The notes under the pieces were generated by a model. It saw only the letters and a list, made by a program, of their open reading frames with translations. It made no database searches and had not been told where the DNA came from. The position numbers and the translations under genes are program-made. A stretch of 64,000 nucleotides of DNA from JBDSSS01 sp963764195 (lineage in GTDB: Bacteria > Actinomycetota > Actinomycetes > Actinomycetales > Dermatophilaceae): NCBI GenBank assembly GCA_963764195.1, contig CAVXRG010000010.1, positions 124,001-188,000 on the forward strand, given 5' to 3'. Below, piece by piece: positions 45,009-53,590 of the stretch; the stretch's first letter is position 1, and each line of letters starts with the position of its first letter.

Positions 45009-47243
45009 ATGCCTGACGCCGGTCGCGACGCCCGCCTTCCCGACGTGACCGTTGAGGAGGTGCGGGTCCTCGACGGACCCAACCTCTACTTCGCGCGCCC
45101 CGCCATCAAGGTCAGCCTGTGTCTCTCCGGTTACCTCGGCATGCGACGCACCGACGCGGAGCGGCTCGGCGCCCGGCTCGGCATGCGCGCGGTCCGTCCC
45201 GGCAAGCGGGGGACGGCACTGCGCCAGCGCTTCGTCATGCGTCTGCTCCGCACGGTGACCCGTCGCCTCGGCGCCGAGATCGGTGTCGGCCGGCTCGGCG
45301 TGCGGGTGCGCGCGGGAGCCACCCCGTCCGACGTCATCATCGCCTTCCCGTGGGCGCACCGGACGAAGGGTCGCCTGGCCGGTGAGCAGCTCGGCGAGAT
45401 CATGATCGGCCTGCTCGACGCGACCCGGTCGGTCGACGACGTGATCGGCGCGGCCGCCGAGGCGGTGCTGCTCGCGCCGGACGGGCCCGGTCCGACAGTG
45501 ATCACCCCGAGCGTGCCGGTGGCCTCGGTCACGGGCACCAACGGCAAGACGACGACGACCCGCCTGATGGCGCACATGTGCATGACGGCGGGCCTGACGA
45601 CCGCGTGGAGCTCCACCGACGGCGTCGTCGTGATGGGCGAGACGAAGGAGGAGGGCGACTTCTCCGGCCCGGCCGGCGCGCGCGGCGTCCTCGAGACCCC
45701 GGGCCTCGACATCGGCATCCTCGAGACCGCGCGCGGCGGCATGCTGCTGCGCGGCATGGGGGTCACGGCCAACGACGTCAGCGTCGTCACCAACGTCAGC
45801 GCCGACCACCTCGGCCTGCAGGGGATCGACACCCTCGACCAGCTCGCGGAGGTCAAGGCCATCGTCACGACGGTGACCAAACCCGAGGGCTGGGTCGTGC
45901 TCAACGGCGACGACCCCCGCGTGTGGGCGATGCGCCAGGGCATCTCGGCCAAGCCGTGGGTGTTCAGCCTCGACGCGTCCTCCCCGGCCCTGTGGGAGTC
46001 GATCAACATGGGCGGCCGCGGCATCACCGTCATCGACGACGAGATCGTGGTGCTCTCGCCCAATGGCGACCCCGACCGCCTCGTGCGGATCGTCGACGTG
46101 CCGATGACCCTGAGCGGCCTCTCGGCCAACAACATCGCCAACGCGCTCGCCGGTGCGGCCGGCGCCCTCGGTCTCGGGGTCCCGCGCTCGGCCGTCGTCG
46201 AGGGGCTGCGCACCTTCGCCCCCGATCCGGAGCACAACTGGGGTCGGCTCAACACCTACTCCGTCCCGCTCGCCGCCGGGGGCCGCGCCACGGTGATCAT
46301 GGACATGGCGCACAACGAGGCCGGGCTCGAGGCGCTGCTCGAGGTCTCTCGGGGCCTGACCGCGCCCGGAGGCGCGGTGCGCCTGGGCCTAGGGTGTGCC
46401 GGCGACCGCACCGACGACGCCATCGTGGCGATGGGCGAGATCGCCGGCCGTGAGGCCGACGAGGTCGCCGTGAAGTACGCCCGCCACTACCTGCGCGGCC
46501 GCGACCCCGAGGAGCTGCTCGACCTCTTCCGCGTGGGTTTGGCTCACGCCGGCGCCTACGACGTGCCGGGCTACGACAGCGAGCTGGCCTCGCTCGTGCC
46601 GCTCGTCGAGCACGCCCACGACGGTGACGTCGTGGCGCTCATGTGCCACGCCGAGCGCACCGAGGTCGACGGGTGGATCCGGGCCCGGGGCGGGTCGCCC
46701 GATGACGCGAAGGCGATCCGCCGCAAGGTCGTCGCCGCCCGCGGCGAGCACGAGCTCGAGGCCGAGATCACCGCGTTGTGGGAGCTCGAGACCGACGAGG
46801 CCCGGGTCGCGGCGGCTCGTGAGCTCTCCGCGAGCCGCCCCGGCGACCCGAGGCTGCTCCACGAGCTCGCAGGCGCCCTCGACGCCGCCGGTGAGGAGCC
46901 CGAGGCGATCGGGCTCTACGAGGAGGCGCTCGCCGCCGGGCTCAAGGAGCCGCACCGCCACCGTGCCCAGCTCCAGCTCGCCTCGAGCCTGCGTGCGGTC
47001 GGTCGGGTGGGCGAGGCCGAGCCCCTCATCGCCGAGGTGCTCGAGGCGCGCCCGCACCACACGGCCGCCCTCGTGTTCCGGGCCCTCGTCCAGGCCGACC
47101 TCGGCCGGGAGCGGCAGGCCGTGGCAGACCTCATCCGGGCGACGCTCGACGCGACGACGGACGTCGACAGCCAGACCTACCGCACGTCCCTGCTCGCGTA
47201 TGCCGACCAGCTCGCTCCCGCGCCCAGCACCCACGAGACGTGA
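45009..47243 (+). CDS. Mur-ligase family protein with TPR domain, cyanophycin-synthetase-related
   Basis: 744 aa. The N-terminus (VRVLDGPNLYFARPAIKVSL) resembles the first domain of cyanophycin synthetase, but the ATP-grasp domain is missing. A complete Mur-ligase unit follows: P-loop VTGTNGKTTTTRL near residue 175, STDGVVV, ETARGGMLLRG, VTNVSADHLGLQGIDT, MAHNEAGLEAL. The last ~140 residues have tetratricopeptide repeats (LLHELAGALDAAGEEPEAIG, LYEEALAAGL). Convergent with cphA, the two 3' ends separated by a hairpin. The substrate is not known. It probably ligates or binds an Asp/Arg-type substrate in cyanophycin metabolism, but that is inference. Confidence 0.82.
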   Translation: MPDAGRDARLPDVTVEEVRVLDGPNLYFARPAIKVSLCLSGYLGMRRTDAERLGARLGMRAVRPGKRGTALRQRFVMRLLRTVTRRLGAEIGVGRLGVRVRAGATPSDVIIAFPWAHRTKGRLAGEQLGEIMIGLLDATRSVDDVIGAAAEAVLLAPDGPGPTVITPSVPVASVTGTNGKTTTTRLMAHMCMTAGLTTAWSSTDGVVVMGETKEEGDFSGPAGARGVLETPGLDIGILETARGGMLLRGMGVTANDVSVVTNVSADHLGLQGIDTLDQLAEVKAIVTTVTKPEGWVVLNGDDPRVWAMRQGISAKPWVFSLDASSPALWESINMGGRGITVIDDEIVVLSPNGDPDRLVRIVDVPMTLSGLSANNIANALAGAAGALGLGVPRSAVVEGLRTFAPDPEHNWGRLNTYSVPLAAGGRATVIMDMAHNEAGLEALLEVSRGLTAPGGAVRLGLGCAGDRTDDAIVAMGEIAGREADEVAVKYARHYLRGRDPEELLDLFRVGLAHAGAYDVPGYDSELASLVPLVEHAHDGDVVALMCHAERTEVDGWIRARGGSPDDAKAIRRKVVAARGEHELEAEITALWELETDEARVAAARELSASRPGDPRLLHELAGALDAAGEEPEAIGLYEEALAAGLKEPHRHRAQLQLASSLRAVGRVGEAEPLIAEVLEARPHHTAALVFRALVQADLGRERQAVADLIRATLDATTDVDSQTYRTSLLAYADQLAPAPSTHET

Positions 47244-47315
47244 GCCACCCCCGAAACCGGCTCCACCCATACCGCTCGTCCCACACCTGATCCCCCCGGG
47301 GGCCCCGCGCCTCGT

Positions 47316-47363
47316 CGAGTGCGCAGTTTCACCCACGCGGCCGCGGGTGAAAGTGCCCACTCG
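47316..47363. terminator. Bidirectional terminator-like hairpin between convergent genes
   Basis: 19-nt arms (47316-47334 and 47345-47363) pairing at 17 positions around a 10-nt loop. The 3' arm is then repeated at about 47365-47383 with a 20-bp period. Located between the convergent Mur-ligase and cphA genes, where a shared terminator is expected. Confidence 0.65.
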
Positions 47364-47400
47364 ACGGGTGAAAGTGCCCACTCGAGTGGGGGGGCGGGGG

Positions 47401-50277
47401 TCAGATGGCGGTGTCGTCCGCCAGCTCGGGGGTGGTGGCGAAGGCCTCGGTGTCGGCCTCGGCGCCCTCGGCCTCAGCGGACACCGTGAGGGTGCTCGGG
47501 TCGAGGTCGGGGTCGCTCGTCCCGCTGCCGGGCTCGCCGAGGCGGGCGCCGGCCTGCGCGTGCTTGGTGCGCTCCTCGAGCTCGGCGACGACCATCGCGT
47601 GCTGGTCGACACACATGACGACGAGGTCGCCGGGGTTGGTCCGGGCGAGCACGTGCCGGGTCGCGTCGAGCTCGTCGAGGACGATCTCGACCTGGCGGCA
47701 GCGCGCGCCGTCGCGCATGGCGGCGCGGGCGCCCTCGGCGACGAGCTCGGCCGTCTCGCCCGCCTTTCGGCCCCTCAGGCGCTCGTCCTCGCGAATGACG
47801 AGGACGTCGAAGTGGAGCGCGGCGACGGCGCCGAACTCGCGCATGTCGTCGTCGCGGCGGTCGCCCGCCGCCCCGATCATGCCGATGCGCGAGCTCCGGC
47901 CGAAGTCGGACTCGCCCTCCTTCTGCGCCGCGTAGCGGTCGACGAAGGCGCCGAGCTCCTTCATGCCGGCCGCGTTGTGGCAGTAGTCGACGAAGACCTC
48001 GGCGTTGTTGACCTTGACGAGGTTGAGGCGGCCGGGGGAGAGGTAGTACGTCGTCGCGAAGGTGCGCAGCCCCTGCCGGATGTCGTGCAGGGGTGCGTCC
48101 GCCGCGAAGGCGGCTCCCGTGGCGGCAAGGGCGTTGGCGACGTTGAAGCGAGCCGCGCCCCCGAAGGTCGCGGGCAGCAGGTGGGTCCAGGCGAGCTGCA
48201 TGCTGCGCCGGCCGTGGCGGATGACGATCATCTCGCCGCGCTCGCTCGGCTCGAGCACGACGGCCCGTCCACCGCGTCGGCAGTGGTCGTCGACGAAGTC
48301 GCGGATCTCGCTGCCGGGCTCGGCCATGGAGAACCAGATGATGCTGCCGGAGCAGCGTCGCCGCATGTTGCGGACGTTGGGGTCGTCGGCGTTGAGCACC
48401 GCGAAGCCGTTGCGCGGGACCGCTTCGACGATGACCGCCTTGACGTCGGCGAGCTGGCGCAAGGTGTCGATCCCCTTGAGCCCCAGGTGGTCCGGCGCGA
48501 CGTTGGTCACGACGGCGATGTCGTTGCGGTCATAACCGAGACCTTCGCGCAGGATGCCGCCACGGGCGACCTCCATCACGGCGAAGTCGACGCGCGGATT
48601 CTGCAGCACCATCCGCGCCGAGCGCGGACCGGACGCGTCGGCCTTGATGACGAGCCGCTCGTCGATGACGACGCCGTCGGTCGAGGTCATCCCGACCTTG
48701 CGACCGAGTCCCTTGAAGATGTGCGCGATCATCCGCGAGGTCGTCGTCTTGCCGTTGGTGCCGGTCACGGCGACGATCGGCACGCGTGACTGCGAGCCGG
48801 GCGGGAAGAGCAGGTCGACGACCGGCTTGGCGATGAACTGCGGCTCACCCACGGTGGGGTGGGTGTGCATCCGGAAGCCGGGGGCCGCGTTGACCTCGCA
48901 GATCGCGCCACCCGTCTCGCGGACGGGATAGGTGATGTCGGGGCAGATGAAGTCGATGCCGGCGACGTCGAGCCCGACCATCCGGGCCGCCTCCTCGGCG
49001 ATCTCGACGTTGTCGGGGTGGGCGTCGAAGGTGCGGTCGATCGAGATGCCGCCGGTCGACATGTTGCCGGTCAGCGCGAGCTTGACCATCTCGCCCTCGG
49101 GCGGCACGGAGTCGAGGGAGTGGCCCTGGTCGGAGAGCAGCTCGAGCGCTCCGGCGTCGACCTTGATCTTCGTCAGCACCTTCTCGTGGCCGACGCCGCG
49201 GCGCGGATCGGCGTTGGTGATCTCCACGAGCTCGGCGACCGTGTGGGTCCCGTCGCCGACGACGTGGGCGGGGACGCGCTCGGCGATGGCCTGCATCCGG
49301 CCCCCGACGATGAGGCAGCGGTAGTCGCGCCCCGTGATGAAGGACTCGACGACGAGGGTGCCGCGGCGTGACTCGGCCTTGGCGACGTCGTAGGCCTTCT
49401 CGACCTCCTCGGCGTTCTGGAGGTTGAGGCAGACGCCGCGCCCGTGGTTGCCGTCGAGCGGCTTGACCACAACGGGGTAGCCGATGCGTCGGGCGGCGTC
49501 GAGCGTGCCGCGCAGGGTCCGGGTCGCCTCCTGCTTCGGCACGGGGAGCCCCGCGGAGCCGAGCAGCTTGGCGGTGAGGTCCTTGTCGCCGGCGATGTCG
49601 ACCGCGAGGGCGCCGGTGCGGGAGGTCATCGTCGCCCGGATGCGCTGGGCGTGCACGCCCTGACCGAGCTGGACGAGGGAGGCGGAGTTGAGCCGGATGA
49701 AGGGGATGTCGCGGGAGGCCGCCTCCTCGAGGATGGCGGCCGTCGACGGGCCGAACGCGACCCGCTCGGCCTGACGCAGGAAGGCGTTGAACTCGGCCTC
49801 GAAGTCGAAGCCCTCCTCGGCCTGCACGAGGTGGTTGAGCAGTCGCACCGAGAGGCGCCCCGCCGCGACCCCGACGGTCTCGTCGTTGTAGCCGTAGATG
49901 ATGTTGTAGTGGCCCTTGCTGCCCTTGACCCCGCGGGTCTTGCCACGCCGCTGCTCGTGGCCGGCGAGGGTCTGCAGCTGGAGGGCGACGTGCTCGGCCA
50001 CGTGACCGAGCCAGGTCCCGCCGCGGAGCCGCTCGATGAAGCCGCCCTTGCGTCCGAGGGAGCAGGTGTGACGCTCGAGACCGGGGACCGCCTCGATCAG
50101 GGCGTCGGTGAAGCCCGGGAGGGAGACGGTGGGGTACTCCTCGAGGCTGCCGAGGTCGACGACGAGGTGGATCGCCTGGTTGTAGGACCAGATGTTCGGA
50201 CCCCGGTAGATCCGCGTCTCGAGGATGCGCAGGTCCGGCGCAGCCGGTCCGGTGGGATTCGGGACCTCGACGGCCAT
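47401..50277 (-). CDS. cphA: Cyanophycin synthetase
   Basis: Polymerises Asp and Arg into cyanophycin granules using ATP. The N-domain (RIYRGPNIWSYNQAIHLVVDL, named by its ends) is followed by the ATP-grasp region (about 225-485, with VVKPLDGNHGRGVCLN and ICEVNAAPGFRMH), which forms the Asp addition site. The Mur-ligase-like domain (VAVTGTNGKTTTSRM near 505, EVARGGILREGLGYDR, VTNVAPDHLG) adds Arg. 958 aa, longer than the usual ~880 because of an acidic C-terminal tail (AEAEGAEADTEAF). ATG at 50277 with AGGAGGATC upstream. Downstream of cphB by 75 nt. Confidence 0.96.
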   Translation of the reverse strand: MAVEVPNPTGPAAPDLRILETRIYRGPNIWSYNQAIHLVVDLGSLEEYPTVSLPGFTDALIEAVPGLERHTCSLGRKGGFIERLRGGTWLGHVAEHVALQLQTLAGHEQRRGKTRGVKGSKGHYNIIYGYNDETVGVAAGRLSVRLLNHLVQAEEGFDFEAEFNAFLRQAERVAFGPSTAAILEEAASRDIPFIRLNSASLVQLGQGVHAQRIRATMTSRTGALAVDIAGDKDLTAKLLGSAGLPVPKQEATRTLRGTLDAARRIGYPVVVKPLDGNHGRGVCLNLQNAEEVEKAYDVAKAESRRGTLVVESFITGRDYRCLIVGGRMQAIAERVPAHVVGDGTHTVAELVEITNADPRRGVGHEKVLTKIKVDAGALELLSDQGHSLDSVPPEGEMVKLALTGNMSTGGISIDRTFDAHPDNVEIAEEAARMVGLDVAGIDFICPDITYPVRETGGAICEVNAAPGFRMHTHPTVGEPQFIAKPVVDLLFPPGSQSRVPIVAVTGTNGKTTTSRMIAHIFKGLGRKVGMTSTDGVVIDERLVIKADASGPRSARMVLQNPRVDFAVMEVARGGILREGLGYDRNDIAVVTNVAPDHLGLKGIDTLRQLADVKAVIVEAVPRNGFAVLNADDPNVRNMRRRCSGSIIWFSMAEPGSEIRDFVDDHCRRGGRAVVLEPSERGEMIVIRHGRRSMQLAWTHLLPATFGGAARFNVANALAATGAAFAADAPLHDIRQGLRTFATTYYLSPGRLNLVKVNNAEVFVDYCHNAAGMKELGAFVDRYAAQKEGESDFGRSSRIGMIGAAGDRRDDDMREFGAVAALHFDVLVIREDERLRGRKAGETAELVAEGARAAMRDGARCRQVEIVLDELDATRHVLARTNPGDLVVMCVDQHAMVVAELEERTKHAQAGARLGEPGSGTSDPDLDPSTLTVSAEAEGAEADTEAFATTPELADDTAI

Positions 50278-50352
50278 GGGGATCCTCCTGATCGATCTGG
50301 GCGCCCGCCGCAGGAGTGGCGGGCGTTCGACCCGGTCGCCGGGGGCGACAGG

Positions 50353-51270
50353 TCAGCGGGCTGCGGTGCTCGATCGCGCCGTTCTGACCTGGGCCGGCGC
50401 CACGGTGCCCTCGATGTCCGGGTGGCGCTCGACGAAGTCGGTCAGCTCGACGTGCTCGAGGTCGAACGTACTGCCAGTCGGCAAGGTGTGCACGACTGCT
50501 CCAGAAACGAGCAGGGGGGCTCCGCGGCGGGCATCCGCCGCGTCGGTGATGGCGTTGCGGGCGTTGACGAGGAAGATCGAGCCCGCGCCGATGACCGACA
50601 TCGCGGTCTCGTTGCGGACCTCCGCCGCGGTGTTCTCGTCGATCCCCATGCCGAGCAGGTTCGGCGAGGCGGCGACCATCGACATGAGCCGCCCGTAGCG
50701 GCCGCGCTGGTCGAAGTGCTGGTCGATGATGACGTCAGCCACGAGGTCGAGCCCGGCCGAGATCTGGCTCGACCGCTGGCGGGGCGTGATGCCCTCCTCG
50801 CCGAGGGAGATCATGTAGCGGCTCATGATCGACGCACCCGCGGACGTGCCCGCGACGACGGCCCCCCGCGCGTAGGCCCGGAGGATCGCGTCACCGACGG
50901 GGGTGCCCACGACGTTCTGGGCGAGCTTGACCTGGCTGCCGCCGCTGAGGAAGACGCCCGTGGCCTCGTCGATGGCGCCGACCATCGAGGGGTCGTCGGC
51001 GTCGCGCCGGGTGAGCGGGTGCACGCAGGTGGTCTCGCCGCCACGCAGCCGGGTGAAGACGTCGCGGTAGGCCTCGAAGACCTCCTCCGCGTAGGACGAC
51101 GCGGTCGGGATGACGACGATGCGCGACTTGCGGCCCCCGGCGAGCTTGACGAAGCGCTTGAGCACCACCGAGCGCCCGATCCGGTCCTCCGCCCCGCCGA
51201 TGATCAGGAGCGTGCGCCGGACGTCCTGGGGCGGAGGAGCAGCTGCGGTCGTGGGGCCGGTGGTCTGCAT
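50353..51270 (-). CDS. cphB: Cyanophycinase
   Basis: S51-family serine peptidase degrading cyanophycin to beta-Asp-Arg. Nucleophile in GTSAGAS (about residue 145), DQHFDQRGRYGRL with the catalytic His region, and GIDENTAAEV. 305 aa, cytosolic (no signal peptide). ATG at 51270 with TAGGCT 6 nt upstream, so synthesis and breakdown genes are probably transcribed together (cphB-cphA). An isoaspartyl dipeptidase gene to finish degradation is not in the window. Confidence 0.95.
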   Translation of the reverse strand: MQTTGPTTAAAPPPQDVRRTLLIIGGAEDRIGRSVVLKRFVKLAGGRKSRIVVIPTASSYAEEVFEAYRDVFTRLRGGETTCVHPLTRRDADDPSMVGAIDEATGVFLSGGSQVKLAQNVVGTPVGDAILRAYARGAVVAGTSAGASIMSRYMISLGEEGITPRQRSSQISAGLDLVADVIIDQHFDQRGRYGRLMSMVAASPNLLGMGIDENTAAEVRNETAMSVIGAGSIFLVNARNAITDAADARRGAPLLVSGAVVHTLPTGSTFDLEHVELTDFVERHPDIEGTVAPAQVRTARSSTAAR

Positions 51271-51276
51271 CCGGAC

Positions 51277-51282
51277 AGCCTA
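51277..51282 (-). promoter_or_regulatory. -10 hexamer TAGGCT, cphBA
   Basis: Spaced 6 nt from the cphB ATG and overlapping the last codons of serB. Confidence 0.6.
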
Positions 51283-52587
51283 GTGATCGGGGTCAGGCAC
51301 GGTCGGAGCCTGGGTCGGCGTGCCGTCCTCGAAGTCGGCTTCCTCGATCTCCTCGCGGGAGATGCCGAGCAGGTAGAGCACCGAGTCCAGGTAGGGGACG
51401 TTGACCGAGGTCTGGGCCAGCTCGCGCACGAGCGGCTTGGCGTTGAAGGCGACTCCGAGGCCGGCGATGTCGAGCATGTCGAGGTCGTTGGCGCCGTCAC
51501 CGATCGCGACCGTCCGGCTGAGTGGCAGGCCCTCCTGCTCGGCGAAGGCACGCAGCGCGCGAGCCTTGCCGGCCCGGTCGACGACCTCGCCGACGACCCT
51601 TCCCGTGAGCACCCCGTCGCGGGCTTCGAGGCGGTTGGCACGGGCGTGGTCGATGCCGAGGTCGGCCGCAAGGACCCCGACGATCTCGATGAAGCCGCCG
51701 CTGACGAGACCGACGGTGAAGCCGAGCCGCTTGAGTGTCCGCACGAGGGTGCGGGCCCCCGGGGTGAGCACGATGTCCGAGCGCACCTCGTCGAGGACGG
51801 AGACGGCCAGGCCCTCGAGCGTGGCGACCCGGGCCCGGAGCGACTCCTCGAAGTCGAGCTCGCCCGCCATCGCGCGGGCCGTCACGGCGGCGACCTCTGC
51901 CTCGCGCCCGGAGTGCGCCGCGAGCATCTCGATCACCTCCTGCTGGATGAGGGTCGAGTCGACATCGAGCACGACGAGGCGTCGGCCCCGCCGGGCCAGC
52001 CCGCCCGGGGCCACCGCGACGTCGATCCCCTCCGAGGCGGCGACGAGGGCGAGCTCGGTCCGGAGCGAGCCGACGTCGGCGCCGGAGATGTCGAACTCGA
52101 CCGTCGTCACGGGGTAGCGCGAGAGGCGACGGATCCGGTCGATGTTCGCGCCGTGCTCCGCGATCCGGGTCGTCACGAGCGAGACGGCCTCGGCCCGCAG
52201 CGGGGAGCCGAGCACGACGACGGCGGCCCGTCCGTGACGCGGCCGGGCGTTGTCGCCGCTGCCCTCGACGACCGTGAGGCTGAGCCCGAGCCGGTGGGCG
52301 GCGACCGCCGCGGTGTCGCGCAGCCGGTCGAGGTCCCCGCCCGGGTTGAGCACGAGCGCGAGGGTGAGGTGGCCGTGCACGACGACCTGCTGGATGTCGA
52401 GGACCTCCGCGCCGACGCCGGCGAGAGCGCCGAGGAGACTGCCGGTCACGCCGGGGCGGTCGTCCCCCGTCACGGTGATGCTGAGGGTCTCGACAGCCGG
52501 GTCACCGGAGCCGGACGCGCCGGACGCGGCGGGCACCTCCGCCCCGTGGGACGGCTGGGGCGTGCTGGCGGTGCTCTGGGCTCTCAC
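51280..52587 (-). CDS. serB: Phosphoserine phosphatase with ACT domains
   Basis: Last step of serine synthesis. Two ACT-type regulatory domains (about 35-190), then a HAD phosphatase: nucleophile LDVDSTLIQQEVIEMLA near residue 203, VGLVSGGF, and GDGANDLDML. 435 aa, like mycobacterial SerB2. GTG at 52587 with TAGCCT 6 nt upstream. Confidence 0.94.
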   Translation of the reverse strand: MRAQSTASTPQPSHGAEVPAASGASGSGDPAVETLSITVTGDDRPGVTGSLLGALAGVGAEVLDIQQVVVHGHLTLALVLNPGGDLDRLRDTAAVAAHRLGLSLTVVEGSGDNARPRHGRAAVVVLGSPLRAEAVSLVTTRIAEHGANIDRIRRLSRYPVTTVEFDISGADVGSLRTELALVAASEGIDVAVAPGGLARRGRRLVVLDVDSTLIQQEVIEMLAAHSGREAEVAAVTARAMAGELDFEESLRARVATLEGLAVSVLDEVRSDIVLTPGARTLVRTLKRLGFTVGLVSGGFIEIVGVLAADLGIDHARANRLEARDGVLTGRVVGEVVDRAGKARALRAFAEQEGLPLSRTVAIGDGANDLDMLDIAGLGVAFNAKPLVRELAQTSVNVPYLDSVLYLLGISREEIEEADFEDGTPTQAPTVPDPDH

Positions 52588-52593
52588 GTCCTC

Positions 52594-52599
52594 AGGCTA
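52594..52599 (-). promoter_or_regulatory. -10 hexamer TAGCCT, serB
   Basis: Spaced 6 nt from the GTG at 52587. Confidence 0.6.
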
Positions 52600-52674
52600 G
52601 GTCAGCGGGCCGACCGCCGGGCGCGGGCATCCGGCATACGGCCCGGCACCGGACCGCGGTCACGACCCAGCCCC

Positions 52675-52710
52675 CGTCTCGGCGAGACGGCTCGTCGGCG
52701 AGACGGCTCA
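52675..52710. repeat. 16-bp direct repeat with hairpin at a gene end
   Basis: TCGGCGAGACGGCTCR at 52679-52694 and 52695-52710. The second copy contains the stop codon of the LLM oxidoreductase gene. CGTCTC-GGC-GAGACG (52675-52689) can form a small hairpin downstream of that gene. Confidence 0.8.
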
Positions 52711-53589
52711 GGAGCGGGCGGCGTTGACCTCGTCGCGCCAGGCGAGCAGGTCACGCACCCGGCCGAGGTCGGGGTCGGCGGCCTCGACGCTCGCGGTGAA
52801 CAGGCGCGTCCCGACGTCATGCAGCTGCTGCGCGTTGCCCGCGTAGTCCGCGCTCTGGTCGGGGTGGCGCCCGGGGACGAAGGCGACGCCGGCCGACCGC
52901 TCGATCTCGAGGGGGTCACGACCGCGGCGAGCGCACCACTCGTCGAGGACGCGGTGCTTGTGGGCGATCTCGTCGGGGCCGCCGAAGCCGTGCCAGATCG
53001 ACGCGTGCTCGGCGACGATGCGCAGCGTCTTCTTCTCACCGCCGCCGCCGATGAGGATCGGGATGTCTCGCATCGGTGCCGGGTTGAGCCGGCTCCAGCG
53101 GTCGCGAATGACCGGGAGGTCACGGTCGAGCGCGTCGAGTCTGCCTCCCGCAGAGCCGAACTCGTAGCCGTACTCGTCGTAGTCGTGCTCGAACCAGCCG
53201 GAGCCGATGCCGAGCACGAGCCGGCCGTCGCTGATGTGGTCGACGGTGCGGGCCATGTCGGCGAGCAGATGGGGGTTGCGGTAGGAGTTGCAGCTGACGA
53301 GGGCGCCGATCTCGACCCGCTCGGTCGCCTCGGCCCACGCGGCGAGCACCGTCCAGCACTCGAAGTGACGGCCCTCGGGGTCGCCGCTCAGGGGGAAGAA
53401 GTGGTCCCAGTTGAAGAGGAGGTCGACACCCATCTCCTCGAGGGCCGCGCAGGTGCGTCGGATGTCGGCGTAGGCCGCGTGCTGCGGTGGCACCTGGACG
53501 CCGACCCGTGCGCGTCGCGGGTCGGTCACGCTCACCGGATCGGATCGGTGGGTCGCCTCGTCGGCGGGCCGTGTCGGGGTCGTGCCCAC
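52708..53589 (-). CDS. LLM-class F420-dependent oxidoreductase
   Basis: TIM-barrel luciferase-like enzyme (293 aa), probably F420H2-dependent. Blocks are VQVPPQHAAYADIRRTC, FNWDHFFPLSGDPEG, LVSCNSYRNPHLLADMARTVDHIS (ends given) and GIGSGWFEHDYDEYG, typical of the family. The start is uncertain: GTG 53589, 1 nt after the glgC stop, or an in-frame GTG near 53535 that gives a more conserved N-terminus. Substrate unknown; position after glgC does not suggest a link. Confidence 0.88.
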   Translation of the reverse strand: MGTTPTRPADEATHRSDPVSVTDPRRARVGVQVPPQHAAYADIRRTCAALEEMGVDLLFNWDHFFPLSGDPEGRHFECWTVLAAWAEATERVEIGALVSCNSYRNPHLLADMARTVDHISDGRLVLGIGSGWFEHDYDEYGYEFGSAGGRLDALDRDLPVIRDRWSRLNPAPMRDIPILIGGGGEKKTLRIVAEHASIWHGFGGPDEIAHKHRVLDEWCARRGRDPLEIERSAGVAFVPGRHPDQSADYAGNAQQLHDVGTRLFTASVEAADPDLGRVRDLLAWRDEVNAARS

Positions 53590-53590
53590 C

